This document shows positions 1 through 8,488 of a stretch of DNA of 64,000 nt, in pieces (the stretch's first letter is position 1; each line of letters begins with the position of its first letter). Source of the DNA: Chryseobacterium formosense. GTDB lineage: Bacteria > Bacteroidota > Bacteroidia > Flavobacteriales > Weeksellaceae. The position numbers were made by a program, and so were the translations under genes. The stretch lies in contig NZ_FPAP01000002.1 in NCBI RefSeq assembly GCF_900116415.1, positions 496,001 to 560,000 of the forward strand, read 5' to 3'. The notes beneath the pieces were generated by a model. The model saw nothing but the letters and a program-made list of their open reading frames with translations, was not told the DNA's origin and did not search any database.

Positions 1-1579
1 CAATCAGGAAATAAGAATTTTTAAACATATAAGTCAATTCCTGATTATAGGTTGAAGATGCTTTTACAAAAGGATTATTTTGGGTATAATTGTCTTCAGT
101 AAGAATATTTCTCACCGGATTCAGTTCCCAGAAGCTTGGTCTTCTCATTCTGCTGGAAAATGCGTACGAAATATTATTTTTATCGTTAATTGCATAATTT
201 AAACTTAAATAAGGAAGCACATTGTTGTAATTTCTTTCGATTCTTCTATATTCCTCAGCTGCATTGTCAGATGTTCCCAAGCTGTTTGTAATCTCATATC
301 TTGTTCCGATTTTCCCGGAAAATTTATCCGAAAACTTCTTCTCTAATGTAAGATACATACCATAAATGTTTTCATCATAGATGAAATGGTTTGGTGCAGA
401 CTCAGTAGGTTCTCCTTCTATGAAAGTGTCGTTTTGGGTATCGTTATCGGTTTTAGTTTTATTAAAGTTTCCTCCGATTGAAACGGTAAAGTCATTTTTA
501 AACTTCTGAATATAATCTACAGTACCCGAAAAGTTATTGATGATTTGTGGAAGATTTTGATAAATGGTTTGACTCAAATTTTTATCATTTCCCATAGCAT
601 CTGCGAAATAAGTTTTATTGTCTGTAAACTGAAATCTCCTGTAATTAAGATAAGCCGCATTTACATTCAATTTACTTCCCAGAGAATCGGTTTTCAATTC
701 GTAATTTAAATTAACAGAATTATTATACGAACGAGCATCTTCTCTATTTCTTGAGTTGGTATAATTGGTTATATAAGACTGTGATTCTGTGTCAAAAGAT
801 TTAATGGTATTGAATAAATTAACCGTAGAATTATAGCTTTTGTTGGCATTCGAGTTCCAGGATAGTGCTAAATTGCTTTTTTCGGTTAATTGATAATCAA
901 AATTCAGATAACCCCCGATGTATTGGTTTGGATCATCAATATTCCCCGTAGATTCGTTGGAAGATAAATCATTACCGTTTCTCAAAACATAATGTTGCGC
1001 CTGAATATTATCGCCACCGTAAAGATTTGCACTTATTCCCAGCTTGTCTTTTCTATAGTTTGCAGAAAAACTTGCAGAGCTACCATTGTATTTATTCTGA
1101 GAATTAGACATTCTCATATTTCCGTTCAAACCGTCACTCATTTTCTTTTTCAGAACAATATTGATGATTCCGTCTGAAGCTTCCACCTGAAACTCACTTC
1201 CGGGAACAGTGATTACTTCAATTTTCTGAATGTTTTCGGCAGGAGTGTTTTTTAGAAACTGAGCAAGAGATTCAGCATCCATATTAGATTTTCTGCCGTT
1301 TATGTAGATCAGAGCATTGTTTTTTCCTGCGATTTTAAGAGTCTTGTCATCCGTAGTTGAAAGAAGCGGTGTCTGTCTTAAAAGATCAAAAGTTGTATTT
1401 CCTTTTGTAACAGGAGATGCAGCTACATCATAAACAAAACGATCGCTCTGTTTTTTGAAAACCTGCTTCGTCATTACAACTTCCTCAATTTTCTGGGTCT
1501 TTACCGAGTCATTTTTTTTCTCTTGTGCAAATGTAAATCCGCTTAAGAAAAGTGCTGCTATAAATATTTGAGTTTTCAT
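1..1579 (-). CDS. TonB-linked outer-membrane beta-barrel protein (C-terminus beyond left edge)
   Basis: The reading frame is open from an ATG at 1579 to the window edge, about 526 codons. It starts with a Sec signal peptide (MKTQIFIAALFLSGFTFAQ). A plug-like region follows at roughly residues 30-155, containing the stretches FDLLRQTPLL, ALIYINGRKS and IEVITVPGSEF, then IINIVLKKK. After that come alternating aromatic/polar strands typical of a large outer-membrane barrel (OMP_b-brl_3 type). There is no N-terminal carboxypeptidase-like domain before the plug, unlike many SusC-type receptors. It probably imports a substrate through the outer membrane with TonB energy, but the substrate cannot be told. 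A good -33/-7 promoter lies upstream at 1631-1662. The C-terminus and any downstream partner lie outside the window. Confidence 0.85.
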   Translation of the reverse strand, partial: MKTQIFIAALFLSGFTFAQEKKNDSVKTQKIEEVVMTKQVFKKQSDRFVYDVAASPVTKGNTTFDLLRQTPLLSTTDDKTLKIAGKNNALIYINGRKSNMDAESLAQFLKNTPAENIQKIEVITVPGSEFQVEASDGIINIVLKKKMSDGLNGNMRMSNSQNKYNGSSASFSANYRKDKLGISANLYGGDNIQAQHYVLRNGNDLSSNESTGNIDDPNQYIGGYLNFDYQLTEKSNLALSWNSNANKSYNSTVNLFNTIKSFDTESQSYITNYTNSRNREDARSYNNSVNLNYELKTDSLGSKLNVNAAYLNYRRFQFTDNKTYFADAMGNDKNLSQTIYQNLPQIINNFSGTVDYIQKFKNDFTVSIGGNFNKTKTDNDTQNDTFIEGEPTESAPNHFIYDENIYGMYLTLEKKFSDKFSGKIGTRYEITNSLGTSDNAAEEYRRIERNYNNVLPYLSLNYAINDKNNISYAFSSRMRRPSFWELNPVRNILTEDNYTQNNPFVKASSTYNQELTYMFKNSYFLI

Positions 1580-1630
1580 AATTGTTATATTTTAAGTTTA
1601 GATGCTTGTATTTGTTATTAATTTACATTG

Positions 1631-1662
1631 CAAAGATATGTAATAAATTAAGTATCTTGCAA
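1631..1662 (-). promoter_or_regulatory. Bacteroidota-type promoter of the TonB-linked barrel gene
   Basis: On the minus strand a TTG (1662-1660) is followed after 21 nt by TATCTTTG (1638-1631), matching the TAnnTTTG -7 box and TTG -33 box of Flavobacteriia. It lies about 50 nt before the ATG at 1579. Confidence 0.6.
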
Positions 1663-1696
1663 TACAAAGTAGTGAAAATGTTTTTATTAAAATTAT

Positions 1697-1715
1697 AACT
1701 GATTGTTTATCAGTT
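1697..1715. repeat. Short inverted repeat, possible operator
   Basis: AACTGAT (1697-1703) and ATCAGTT (1709-1715) form perfect 7-bp arms around a 5-nt loop. It lies upstream of the barrel gene promoter and is flanked by two copies of AAATGTTTTTA-like sequence (near 1676 and 1721). No T-tract follows, so a protein-binding site is as likely as an RNA hairpin. No function is shown. Confidence 0.3.
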
Positions 1716-1820
1716 AATAAAAATGTTTTTAAAATTTTACTACTTCCAAGTTTATATACAATAAGACAACTAAAGCAGATATTTTGTTACAAAAATTATT
1801 AAAAAAAATTACTTCAGCAA

Positions 1821-2294
1821 TTGAAATTTGTAGGTACAGATTTCAATAGTCTTCAGACAACAGGAGATATTAATTTTACGGCAACTTCTCCTACTACAAG
1901 TTTGGGTAATCTTACTATTTGCACTGCTGTGACAGAATTTATTACGAGTCAAACAGATACACAGGCTGTTAAATATTTTGTTTCTCCAATAATTGCTGGT
2001 GGAAATTCACAGACTCCGGCTCCAACGATAGGATTTTATGTAAGTTCACAAAGTGCGGCAGGAGGTTTTTATCTGAACTCTCAAAACGTGCCTGGAGTTG
2101 GAACTTATACCTCTAATTTTAGTTTGGAATCTTCGGGAGGACTTATAAATGCTAACGGAAATAATCTTACAATGCAAATAAGCAATTATGGAGCGGTAGG
2201 ACAATACATTGATTTTACAATAAACGGAACTTATACCAATACAGCAGGTTCACATACATTAAGTGTGACAGGACATGTTATTAGAGATAATTAA
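1821..2294 (+). pseudogene. Orphan secreted-type protein fragment, probably 5'-truncated
   Basis: 157 codons from a TTG at 1821; an in-frame stop at 1800-1802 blocks a longer N-terminus and no ATG or signal peptide is present. The protein is rich in T, S, G and N with alternating hydrophobic residues, like an exported beta-sandwich or lipocalin-like domain. The segments FYVSSQSAAGGFYL, GVGTYTSNFSLESSGG and FTINGTYTN recall the Gly-Thr-Tyr patterns of small Bacteroidota lipoproteins. I do not recognise the family. The missing export signal suggests the 5' end was lost. A leaderless start or an assembly error are alternatives. A terminator follows at 2312. Confidence 0.5.
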
Positions 2295-2311
2295 TAGATG
2301 TAAATCGTAAC

Positions 2312-2344
2312 AAAAGAGAGGCCGTAAGAAAGCCTCTTTTTTTA
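2312..2344 (+). terminator. Rho-independent terminator
   Basis: AGAGGC/GCCTCT stem around a 9-nt loop, followed by seven T residues. It ends the 1821-2294 frame. With A-rich sequence on the other side it may also serve the convergent DUF3817 gene. Confidence 0.7.
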
Positions 2345-2680
2345 TTCTCTGTCGAAACGAGCAAGTTTTTTATCGATCCAAATAGTGGCAAAAGGGAAAA
2401 AAGCAGCAATCAAAGCAAAAATGCTGTCTTCGTCGTCCCAGGAATAAATTTTTCTAGTAGAAGGCACGAATAAAAGGTATAACGTGAAAAATAATCCGTG
2501 AATACTTCCGATCGTACTGATATAAATAATGGCGAAAATGCTTTCAGGCTCAACCCTGATCCAGATCATCGCTGTAAACAAGAAAAACCAGGAAATTGCC
2601 TCCGCTAAACAGATCTGCTTAAACCATCTGATGATTTTTTCCTGAGAATATTTTGAGAAAAGATTTTCGAGAAACTCCAT
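2342..2680 (-). CDS. DUF3817 family small integral membrane protein
   Basis: 112 residues with about three hydrophobic segments: EAISWFFLFTAMIWI near residues 27-42, a central one around 48-72 containing GSIHGLFFTLYLL, and a C-terminal one near 86-102. The pattern of E near the start of the first helix, a central G-x-x-HG motif and a proline near the last helix matches DUF3817 (YdzA-like) proteins of unknown function in the inner membrane. It follows nadD on the same strand, separated by a heptamer tandem repeat (2701-2735), and is probably co-transcribed with it. Confidence 0.8.
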   Translation of the reverse strand: MEFLENLFSKYSQEKIIRWFKQICLAEAISWFFLFTAMIWIRVEPESIFAIIYISTIGSIHGLFFTLYLLFVPSTRKIYSWDDEDSIFALIAAFFPFATIWIDKKLARFDRE

Positions 2681-2700
2681 TACATTAAATCTTAATTTTG

Positions 2701-2735
2701 ACTAACAACTAACAACTAACAACTAACAACTAACA
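2701..2735. repeat. Heptamer tandem repeat (ACTAACA)5
   Basis: Five perfect head-to-tail copies of the 7-bp unit, then a partial degenerate copy. It lies between the stop codon of nadD (2740) and the start of the DUF3817 gene (2680), so copy-number change would alter operon spacing and not a reading frame. The repeat is perfect, so slippage is plausible. Confidence 0.9.
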
Positions 2736-2739
2736 ACTA

Positions 2740-3330
2740 TTATTTGTAAAAACTACTTCCGTCCAGATACTCGAAAACTTCCGGAGGCAGCATTGGTCTT
2801 ACATTTTTACCCAGCATAATCATATTTCTGATTTCAGTTGCCGATAGTTCGATAACAGGTGCTTTGATTAATGAAATGTTTTCATGCTGAAGATAATCCG
2901 AATCTTTCTTTTCACCTTCAAAGACTCTAGGATAAACAATAATGTGATGATTTTTCAGAAGAATTTCATAGTTTTTCCATTTATGGAGACTCTTCAGATT
3001 GTCTTCACCCATGATGAGACTAAAAGAATAATCAGGATGTTTCTCTTTAAGATAGGTTAAAGTATCAATTGTATAGCTCGGTGTTGGAAGAGAAAATTCG
3101 ACATTGGAAGCACGCATTTGCGGATAATTCTTGAGCGCCAATTCTACCATGTCGAGACGATTGTGATCATTTAATAATGATTTTTTTTCTTTAAATGGAT
3201 TCTGAGGACTTACCACGAACCAAAGCTCATTCATATCCGAATTTTCCAGGATATAATTAGCCAATATCAAATGTCCGATATGGATTGGATTAAATGATCC
3301 GAAGAATAAACCGATTTTTTTCATTTTCAT
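2740..3330 (-). CDS. nadD: Nicotinate-nucleotide adenylyltransferase
   Basis: 196 residues, usual length for NadD. It transfers AMP from ATP to nicotinate mononucleotide to give deamido-NAD in the cytoplasm. The nucleotidyltransferase fold signature is present: GLFFGSFNPIHIGH at residues 7-20 (the H-x-G-H motif). The second signature is ELSATEIR near residue 162, the equivalent of I-S-x-T-x-x-R. Two in-frame ATGs lie within the first three codons (MKMKK), so the start is uncertain by two residues. It lies downstream of recJ on the same strand and is followed by DUF3817. No alternative family fits. Confidence 0.93.
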   Translation of the reverse strand: MKMKKIGLFFGSFNPIHIGHLILANYILENSDMNELWFVVSPQNPFKEKKSLLNDHNRLDMVELALKNYPQMRASNVEFSLPTPSYTIDTLTYLKEKHPDYSFSLIMGEDNLKSLHKWKNYEILLKNHHIIVYPRVFEGEKKDSDYLQHENISLIKAPVIELSATEIRNMIMLGKNVRPMLPPEVFEYLDGSSFYK

Positions 3331-3378
3331 TATTTTTTACCACGATGTTCACTAAGATTTTTCACAAAGTGCACGGGT

Positions 3379-5124
3379 TTAAAAACTTCCATCTTTCAAC
3401 ACCCCGCTTTCATCAGAATGAAACTTCACATCTTTGATATTCAAACAATGCGTTACATTTCCTTTCCAATGATTTTCTTCGAGAGTAAATGCGATATCGA
3501 AACTTTTGGTTCTGAAATCATCGGCGTATTGGCCAAGTTTAAAACCGACACACTCGATATTTCTTCCGGTAGATTCCTGTTTGATGTAAAATTTCAGGTG
3601 ATTGTTATCTTTTCCCATCGTTTTTAGATAGCCGGAAATTTTCTGATTTTTTAAAACCAGATTGGGCTTCATATTGTGAGGTCCGAAAGGAGCAAGTTTC
3701 CTGTGGAAATTAATAAAATCTCTGTTGATTTCATCAATGTCAACATCGCAGTCAACCGTAATTGAAGGTTCTTTTTGATGGTCTTTTATTTTCTCGGCAA
3801 CGATTTTTTCAAACTTAATTTTAAAATCTTCAAATTTCGATTTTTCCATTGAAAGACCTGCAGCAGCGTGATGACCTCCGAATTTCAGGAAATATTCAGA
3901 ACACAGATCCAACGCTTCATGTACATCAAAATCCGAAACGGATCTTGCAGAAGCAACCATTTCACCGTTGTTTCCGTCAGTGAAAACCAAAGTTGGTTTG
4001 TAGTGTGTTTCTATTAATCTGGAAGCAACAATTCCAATGACGCCTTTGTTCCATTCAGGATGATAAACAATCGTAGAAAACTTTGTTTCCTGGTGAGATT
4101 CAATAATCTGGTTTAACGCAGAAAGGGTAGAGTTCATGTCCAGTTCACGACGTTCATCGTTGAGATTCATGATGTCGTCTACAATTTGGTGAGCGTGTTT
4201 CAGGTTGTCTGAAACCATTAATTCTACAGCGGCTTTTCCATGCGAAATTCTTCCTGCAGCGTTAATTTTCGGAGCAATTTCAAATACAATATTCGAAATT
4301 TCAAAATGAGAAAGTTTATCTTCCGGGATGAGAAGTCTCAGTCCCATATTTCGGGTTTTTCTGAGCATTTTTAAGCCCATTTTAGCCAAAACTCTGTTTT
4401 CCCCGGTCATTGAAACAATATCGGCAGCAATTGAAATAGCTAAAAGATCAGTTAGCTCAAAAAGCTCCTGTTCAGGAATTTTATAAATGGTGTTCAGACC
4501 CTGGCAAAGTTTAAAACCTACACCACAACCTGAAAGTTCTTTGAAAGGATATCTGCAGTCGCTTCTTTTAGGGTCTAAAACCGCGGTTGCATCAGGAATT
4601 TCATCACCTGGTAAATGGTGATCACAGATAATGAATTCAATATCTTTGCTTTTGGCATAATTAATCATATCTAAAGCCTTGATACCGCAGTCTAAGGCAA
4701 TGATGAGTGTAAAGCCATTTTCTTTGGCGAAATCTATTCCTTCCGTTGAAATTCCGTAACCTTCGGAATTTCTGTCGGGAATATAAAAATCTAGATATTT
4801 TTTATGAACGATTTTTCTTAAATAAAGATACATTAATGCGACAGCGGTAGTGCCGTCTACATCATAATCTCCGTAGATTAATATTTTCTCTCCGTTTTCA
4901 ATAGCAGTGGCAATGCGCTCTACGGCTTTTTGCATATCGGCCATCAGAAAAGGACTGTGAATATCATTCATGTTGGGCTTGAAAAATTCTCTCGCCTTCT
5001 GGTAATTGTCGATTCCCCTTAGAACCAATAATTTGGACTCAAAAGTTCCAAAACCAAGCGACGAACTCAATCCATCAACAATCTCTTCATCAGGTTCGGG
5101 TTTATAAATCCATTTTTGACTCAT
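3379..5124 (-). CDS. recJ: Single-stranded-DNA-specific 5'-3' exonuclease RecJ
   Basis: 581 residues, typical RecJ length. It degrades single-stranded DNA 5' to 3' in recombination and mismatch repair. DHH-family motifs are clear: IYGDYDVDGTTA (motif I, near residues 83-94), LDCGIKA, ICDHHLPG (motif III, near 165-172), and the DHHA1 glycine-histidine motif GGHHAAAGLSM near residue 415. A C-terminal OB-like region follows. Metal ligands D and H in these motifs are all present. It is upstream of nadD with a 48-nt gap, on the same strand. Confidence 0.95.
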   Translation of the reverse strand: MSQKWIYKPEPDEEIVDGLSSSLGFGTFESKLLVLRGIDNYQKAREFFKPNMNDIHSPFLMADMQKAVERIATAIENGEKILIYGDYDVDGTTAVALMYLYLRKIVHKKYLDFYIPDRNSEGYGISTEGIDFAKENGFTLIIALDCGIKALDMINYAKSKDIEFIICDHHLPGDEIPDATAVLDPKRSDCRYPFKELSGCGVGFKLCQGLNTIYKIPEQELFELTDLLAISIAADIVSMTGENRVLAKMGLKMLRKTRNMGLRLLIPEDKLSHFEISNIVFEIAPKINAAGRISHGKAAVELMVSDNLKHAHQIVDDIMNLNDERRELDMNSTLSALNQIIESHQETKFSTIVYHPEWNKGVIGIVASRLIETHYKPTLVFTDGNNGEMVASARSVSDFDVHEALDLCSEYFLKFGGHHAAAGLSMEKSKFEDFKIKFEKIVAEKIKDHQKEPSITVDCDVDIDEINRDFINFHRKLAPFGPHNMKPNLVLKNQKISGYLKTMGKDNNHLKFYIKQESTGRNIECVGFKLGQYADDFRTKSFDIAFTLEENHWKGNVTHCLNIKDVKFHSDESGVLKDGSF

Positions 5125-5290
5125 GTCACAAAAATAGGTAAAATTTATTTGAAAAGCTATTGGAAATTTATGCTTTAATATATTTCAATCTGTGCAGGAA
5201 GACAATTAATTTTTAGATGATATGATAAAAGTCTTTATGAATTATAGAATAAATTCTACATCCCGATAAAAGTCTTTTTTCCGAATTGTT

Positions 5291-5298
5291 TATCTTTG
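5291..5298 (+). promoter_or_regulatory. -7 box (TATCTTTG) of the M48 peptidase gene
   Basis: TATCTTTG matches TAnnTTTG exactly and lies 18 nt before the ATG at 5317. I see no TTG at the expected -33 spacing, so only the -7 half is supported. Confidence 0.45.
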
Positions 5299-5316
5299 TT
5301 CCACAAATTATATAAT

Positions 5317-6129
5317 ATGAAAAAAATACTGGTTTCTGCACTTTTCATTGGTGCTTCAATGGCTGTTAATGCTCAAAAGATTAATCTGGGAAAAGCTGCC
5401 GGTGTGGTTTCTAAAGGTGCTTCTGCACTCACTTTCTCTAATGCGGATGCTGTAAAATTATCCAAAGAATCGGTAGATTATATGGATAAGAATAATCCAG
5501 TTGCTGGTCCGAAAGATCCTTATACGGTAAGACTAAACAAGCTTTTTGCAAAACACAAATCTCAGGACGGATTAAACTTAAATTATAAAGTTTACAAAGT
5601 TTCCGACATCAATGCTTTTGCTTGTGCAGATGGAAGTGTACGTGTCTTTTCTTCATTGATGGATATCATGACGGATGACGAATTGCTTGCAGTAATAGGG
5701 CACGAAATCGGTCACGTAAAAAATGAAGATACAAAAGATGCCATAAAGTCTGCTTATCTGAAAGCTGCTGCGTTGGATGCTGCTTCATCTGCTTCGTCTA
5801 CGGTTGCCAATTTATCTGAAAGCCAGGTAGGGAAAATGGCAAATGCTTTTCTGGATGCTTCACACAGTAAAAAACAGGAAAATCAAGCTGATGATTATTC
5901 TTATGATTTTATGAAATCTAATAACTATAATGTTGTTGGGGCGTATACGGCATTTAAGAAACTGGCACTACTTTCAGAAGGAAGTACACAGTCTAAATTC
6001 CAGAAAATGTTTAATTCGCATCCGGACAGCAACAAAAGAGCTGAAGCGATTAAGAAAAGAGCTGAAAAAGATGGTCTTTGGAAAGATCCCGGAACAGTTT
6101 CTTTGCCTAAGACTAAGCTAACGAAATAA
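5317..6129 (+). CDS. Secreted M48 family zinc metalloprotease
   Basis: 270 residues from the ATG at 5317; an earlier in-frame TTG at 5296 overlaps the -7 promoter box and is unlikely. The Sec signal peptide MKKILVSALFIGASMAVNAQ suggests export to the periplasm or outer membrane. The zinc motif HEIGH is at residues 129-133, with a downstream ENQADDYSYDFM glutamate motif near 194-205 that supplies the third ligand in M48 enzymes. It resembles BepA/LoiP-type peptidases without TPR repeats. A probable role is quality control of envelope proteins; substrates are unknown. Monocistronic, ending in a bidirectional terminator. Confidence 0.88.
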   Translation: MKKILVSALFIGASMAVNAQKINLGKAAGVVSKGASALTFSNADAVKLSKESVDYMDKNNPVAGPKDPYTVRLNKLFAKHKSQDGLNLNYKVYKVSDINAFACADGSVRVFSSLMDIMTDDELLAVIGHEIGHVKNEDTKDAIKSAYLKAAALDAASSASSTVANLSESQVGKMANAFLDASHSKKQENQADDYSYDFMKSNNYNVVGAYTAFKKLALLSEGSTQSKFQKMFNSHPDSNKRAEAIKKRAEKDGLWKDPGTVSLPKTKLTK

Positions 6130-6143
6130 TAGAATTTTTATAA

Positions 6144-6189
6144 TTAAACAGAAACTCCTCAAAATTAATTTTGAGGAGTTTCTGTTTAA
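6144..6189. terminator. Bidirectional terminator, 46-bp perfect palindrome
   Basis: Two perfect 21-bp arms flank a TTAA centre, so the entire 46 bp is its own reverse complement. It lies between two convergent genes (the M48 peptidase and the ABC-F gene) and can end transcription both ways. Confidence 0.85.
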
Positions 6190-6211
6190 TAAGTTTAAAT
6201 GTTTGTTGAAA

Positions 6212-7834
6212 TTAAGCGTACATTTTTTCTCTTAATTCTTTTACTTTTTTATCAGCAAGATATTCATCGTATGTCATCTCTCTGTCGATGATTCCGTTTG
6301 GAGTAAGCTCGATGATTCTGTTACAGACTGTTGAAAGCATTTCGTGGTCATGAGAAGCCAATAAAAGATTTCCTTTAAAGTTCGACAGTGAGTTGTTCAG
6401 CGTTGTGATGCTTTCCAGGTCTAAGTGATTGGTAGGTTCGTCTAATAAAAGAACGTTTGCTTTCTGAAGCATCATTCTGCTGAACATACATCTCATTTTT
6501 TCACCTCCTGAAAGTACTTTACAAGATTTCAACGCTTCATCACCGGAGAATAGCATTCTTCCTAAGAATCCTCTTACGAATTCTTCGTGACGCTCTTCAT
6601 CGTTTTTCGTGAATTGTCTCAACCAATCTACCAAGCTTAAGTCTTCCTGGAAGAAGTTTGTATTGTCCAAAGGCATGTGAGATTGGTTTGTAGTAACTCC
6701 CCAAGCAACAGTTCCTTTGTCTGCTTCTGTATTTCCGGCCAAGATTTCGAAAAATTCTGTAATTGCCAAAGAGTTTTTAGAAATTACAGCAACTTTATCA
6801 CCTTTTTTTAGATTTAAATCGATGTTTGAAAATAATAACTCTCCGTCTTTTGTTTTCTCAAGACCTTTCACATCTAAGATCTGATCTCCAACCTCTCTTT
6901 CAATTTCGAAAATAATTGCCGGATACCTTCTAGAAGAAGGTTTAATATCATCGATGTTCAATTTATCGATCATTTTCTTTCTTGCAGTTGCCTGTTTAGC
7001 TTTTGCAACGTTTGAGCTAAATCTAGCGATGAAGTCCTGAAGTTCTTTCTTCTTTTCTTCCGCTTTTTTATTAGCCTGAGCTCTTTGTCTTGTTGCTAAC
7101 TGAGAAGCTTGGTACCAGAAAGAGTAGTTACCCGTATAAAGATTTAATTTAGCATAATCCAAGTCACCGATGTGCGTACAAACTGTATCTAAGAAGTGAC
7201 GGTCGTGAGATACAACGATTACCGTGTTTTCATAGTCTGCCAAGAAATCTTCCAACCAAGAAATAGTGTCAATATCAAGGTCGTTCGTAGGTTCATCCAG
7301 AATAAGTACATCAGGATTTCCGAAAAGCGCCTGAGCCAAAAGAACTTTTACCTTGTCTTTGTTTTCAAGCTCGCTCATCATTTGCCAGTGCATATCATCT
7401 GTAATACCAACGTTTGAAAGCATGGTTTGAGCATCAGATTCTGCGGTCCATCCTCCCATTTCGTCGTAGATTACACCTAGTTCACCTGCTTTAATCCCGT
7501 CTTCATCAGAGAAGTCTTCCTTGGCATACAGCGCGTCCATCTCCTCTTTTATCTCGAATAATTTTTTATTACCTCTCAAAACCGCTTCAAGAACAGTATA
7601 TTGGTCATAAGCAAAGTGATCCTGCTCAAGAACTGACATTCTTTTTCCAGGTTCCAAAGATACGTGTCCTGTTGTTGGGTCTTGTTTTCCTGTTAATATT
7701 TTAAGGAATGTAGACTTTCCTGCACCATTTGCTCCGATAATCCCGTAGCAGTTTCCTTTCGTAAACATAATGTTTACCTCGTCAAAAAGAACTCTTTTCC
7801 CGAATTGTAAAGATAAGTTAGATACTGTTAACAT
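6212..7834 (-). CDS. ABC-F family ATPase, YbiT-like
   Basis: 540 residues with two fused ABC domains and no membrane segments, as in ABC-F proteins that act on the ribosome. NBD1 has Walker A GANGAGKS (34-41) and Walker B VLILDEPTND (175-184). NBD2 has signature LSGGEK (441-446) and Walker B VLLLDEPTNH. The inter-domain linker and ends match E. coli YbiT. Two motifs are degenerate: the NBD1 signature reads ELENKDK (154-160), and the NBD2 Walker A reads ISKNSLAIT (351-359), without the P-loop glycines and lysine. These two belong to the same composite site, so only one of the two ATP sites is consensus. A TATTTTTG -7 box lies at 7861-7854. It is probably a translation factor rather than a drug pump. 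Confidence 0.92.
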   Translation of the reverse strand: MLTVSNLSLQFGKRVLFDEVNIMFTKGNCYGIIGANGAGKSTFLKILTGKQDPTTGHVSLEPGKRMSVLEQDHFAYDQYTVLEAVLRGNKKLFEIKEEMDALYAKEDFSDEDGIKAGELGVIYDEMGGWTAESDAQTMLSNVGITDDMHWQMMSELENKDKVKVLLAQALFGNPDVLILDEPTNDLDIDTISWLEDFLADYENTVIVVSHDRHFLDTVCTHIGDLDYAKLNLYTGNYSFWYQASQLATRQRAQANKKAEEKKKELQDFIARFSSNVAKAKQATARKKMIDKLNIDDIKPSSRRYPAIIFEIEREVGDQILDVKGLEKTKDGELLFSNIDLNLKKGDKVAVISKNSLAITEFFEILAGNTEADKGTVAWGVTTNQSHMPLDNTNFFQEDLSLVDWLRQFTKNDEERHEEFVRGFLGRMLFSGDEALKSCKVLSGGEKMRCMFSRMMLQKANVLLLDEPTNHLDLESITTLNNSLSNFKGNLLLASHDHEMLSTVCNRIIELTPNGIIDREMTYDEYLADKKVKELREKMYA

Positions 7835-7952
7835 ATAGTTTTGTAAATTTGCGCAAAAATACGAAAAGAATTTGGGTAAATGATAATATTGTAATACTCA
7901 AGTTTTTATATGAAAGCAAATTTTGTATTTTTAATAACAAAATTTAAGAATA

Positions 7953-8411
7953 ATGAAGATTGAAAAAACAGTCAGAATATTAAATAAAAGAGCACGCTTT
8001 GAATATGAAATTCTCGAAGAAATAGAAGCCGGAATGGTTTTGACAGGTACGGAAATCAAATCTCTTCGTATGTCTAAGGCATCGATCACAGAGTCTTTTT
8101 GCCAGTTTATTGAAGGGGAATTATACGTCATTAATATGATGATTGATGAATACAAATTGGGAACTTTTTATAATCATAAAACAAAAAGGGAACGGAAGTT
8201 GCTCTTGCACAAAAGAGAATTGTTAAAATTTGAAAAAAAGCTTAAGGATGCAGGAAATACAATTATTCCTTTAAAACTTTATATTAATGAAAGAGGCAAA
8301 GCTAAAATTATTATCGCTTTAGGAAGAGGTAAAAAACTCTTTGATAAAAGGGAGGCCATAAAAGATAGAGAAAATAAACGAAACCTCGATAGAATATTAA
8401 AGAAAAGTTAA
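7953..8411 (+). CDS. smpB: SsrA-binding protein SmpB
   Basis: 152 residues. SmpB binds tmRNA and delivers it to stalled ribosomes for trans-translation. Diagnostic segments are ILNKRARFEYEILEEIEAGM at the N-terminus, GTEIKSLR near residue 32, ESFCQF, and the basic C-terminal tail ending in KRNLDRILKKS that enters the mRNA channel. The length is normal. It is divergent from the ABC-F gene with a 118-bp gap. No ssrA gene was seen in the window. Confidence 0.95.
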   Translation: MKIEKTVRILNKRARFEYEILEEIEAGMVLTGTEIKSLRMSKASITESFCQFIEGELYVINMMIDEYKLGTFYNHKTKRERKLLLHKRELLKFEKKLKDAGNTIIPLKLYINERGKAKIIIALGRGKKLFDKREAIKDRENKRNLDRILKKS

Positions 8412-8428
8412 AAATCATCCTGAAAACT

Positions 8429-8459
8429 TTGTTTATAAAGAAAAATTATATTTATTTTG
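8429..8459 (+). promoter_or_regulatory. Probable promoter of the ompA-like gene
   Basis: TTTG (8428-8431) is followed after 20 nt by TTATTTTG (8452-8459), one mismatch from TAnnTTTG. It lies about 30 nt before the ATG at 8489. The gene should be strongly expressed, which fits a near-consensus promoter. Confidence 0.45.
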
Positions 8460-8488
8460 CAATATCAATTATTTAATCATTTAATTCT

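Noticed and set aside
3335..3370. CCACGATGTTCAC-like stretch between recJ and nadD as a dispersed repeat
   Set aside because: It has only loose similarity to the CACGAATACA palindrome at 10829 and no good hairpin.
5129..5136. TATTTTTG box before recJ on the minus strand
   Set aside because: It ends 5 nt before the ATG and would place the transcription start inside the gene; no TTG at the right distance.
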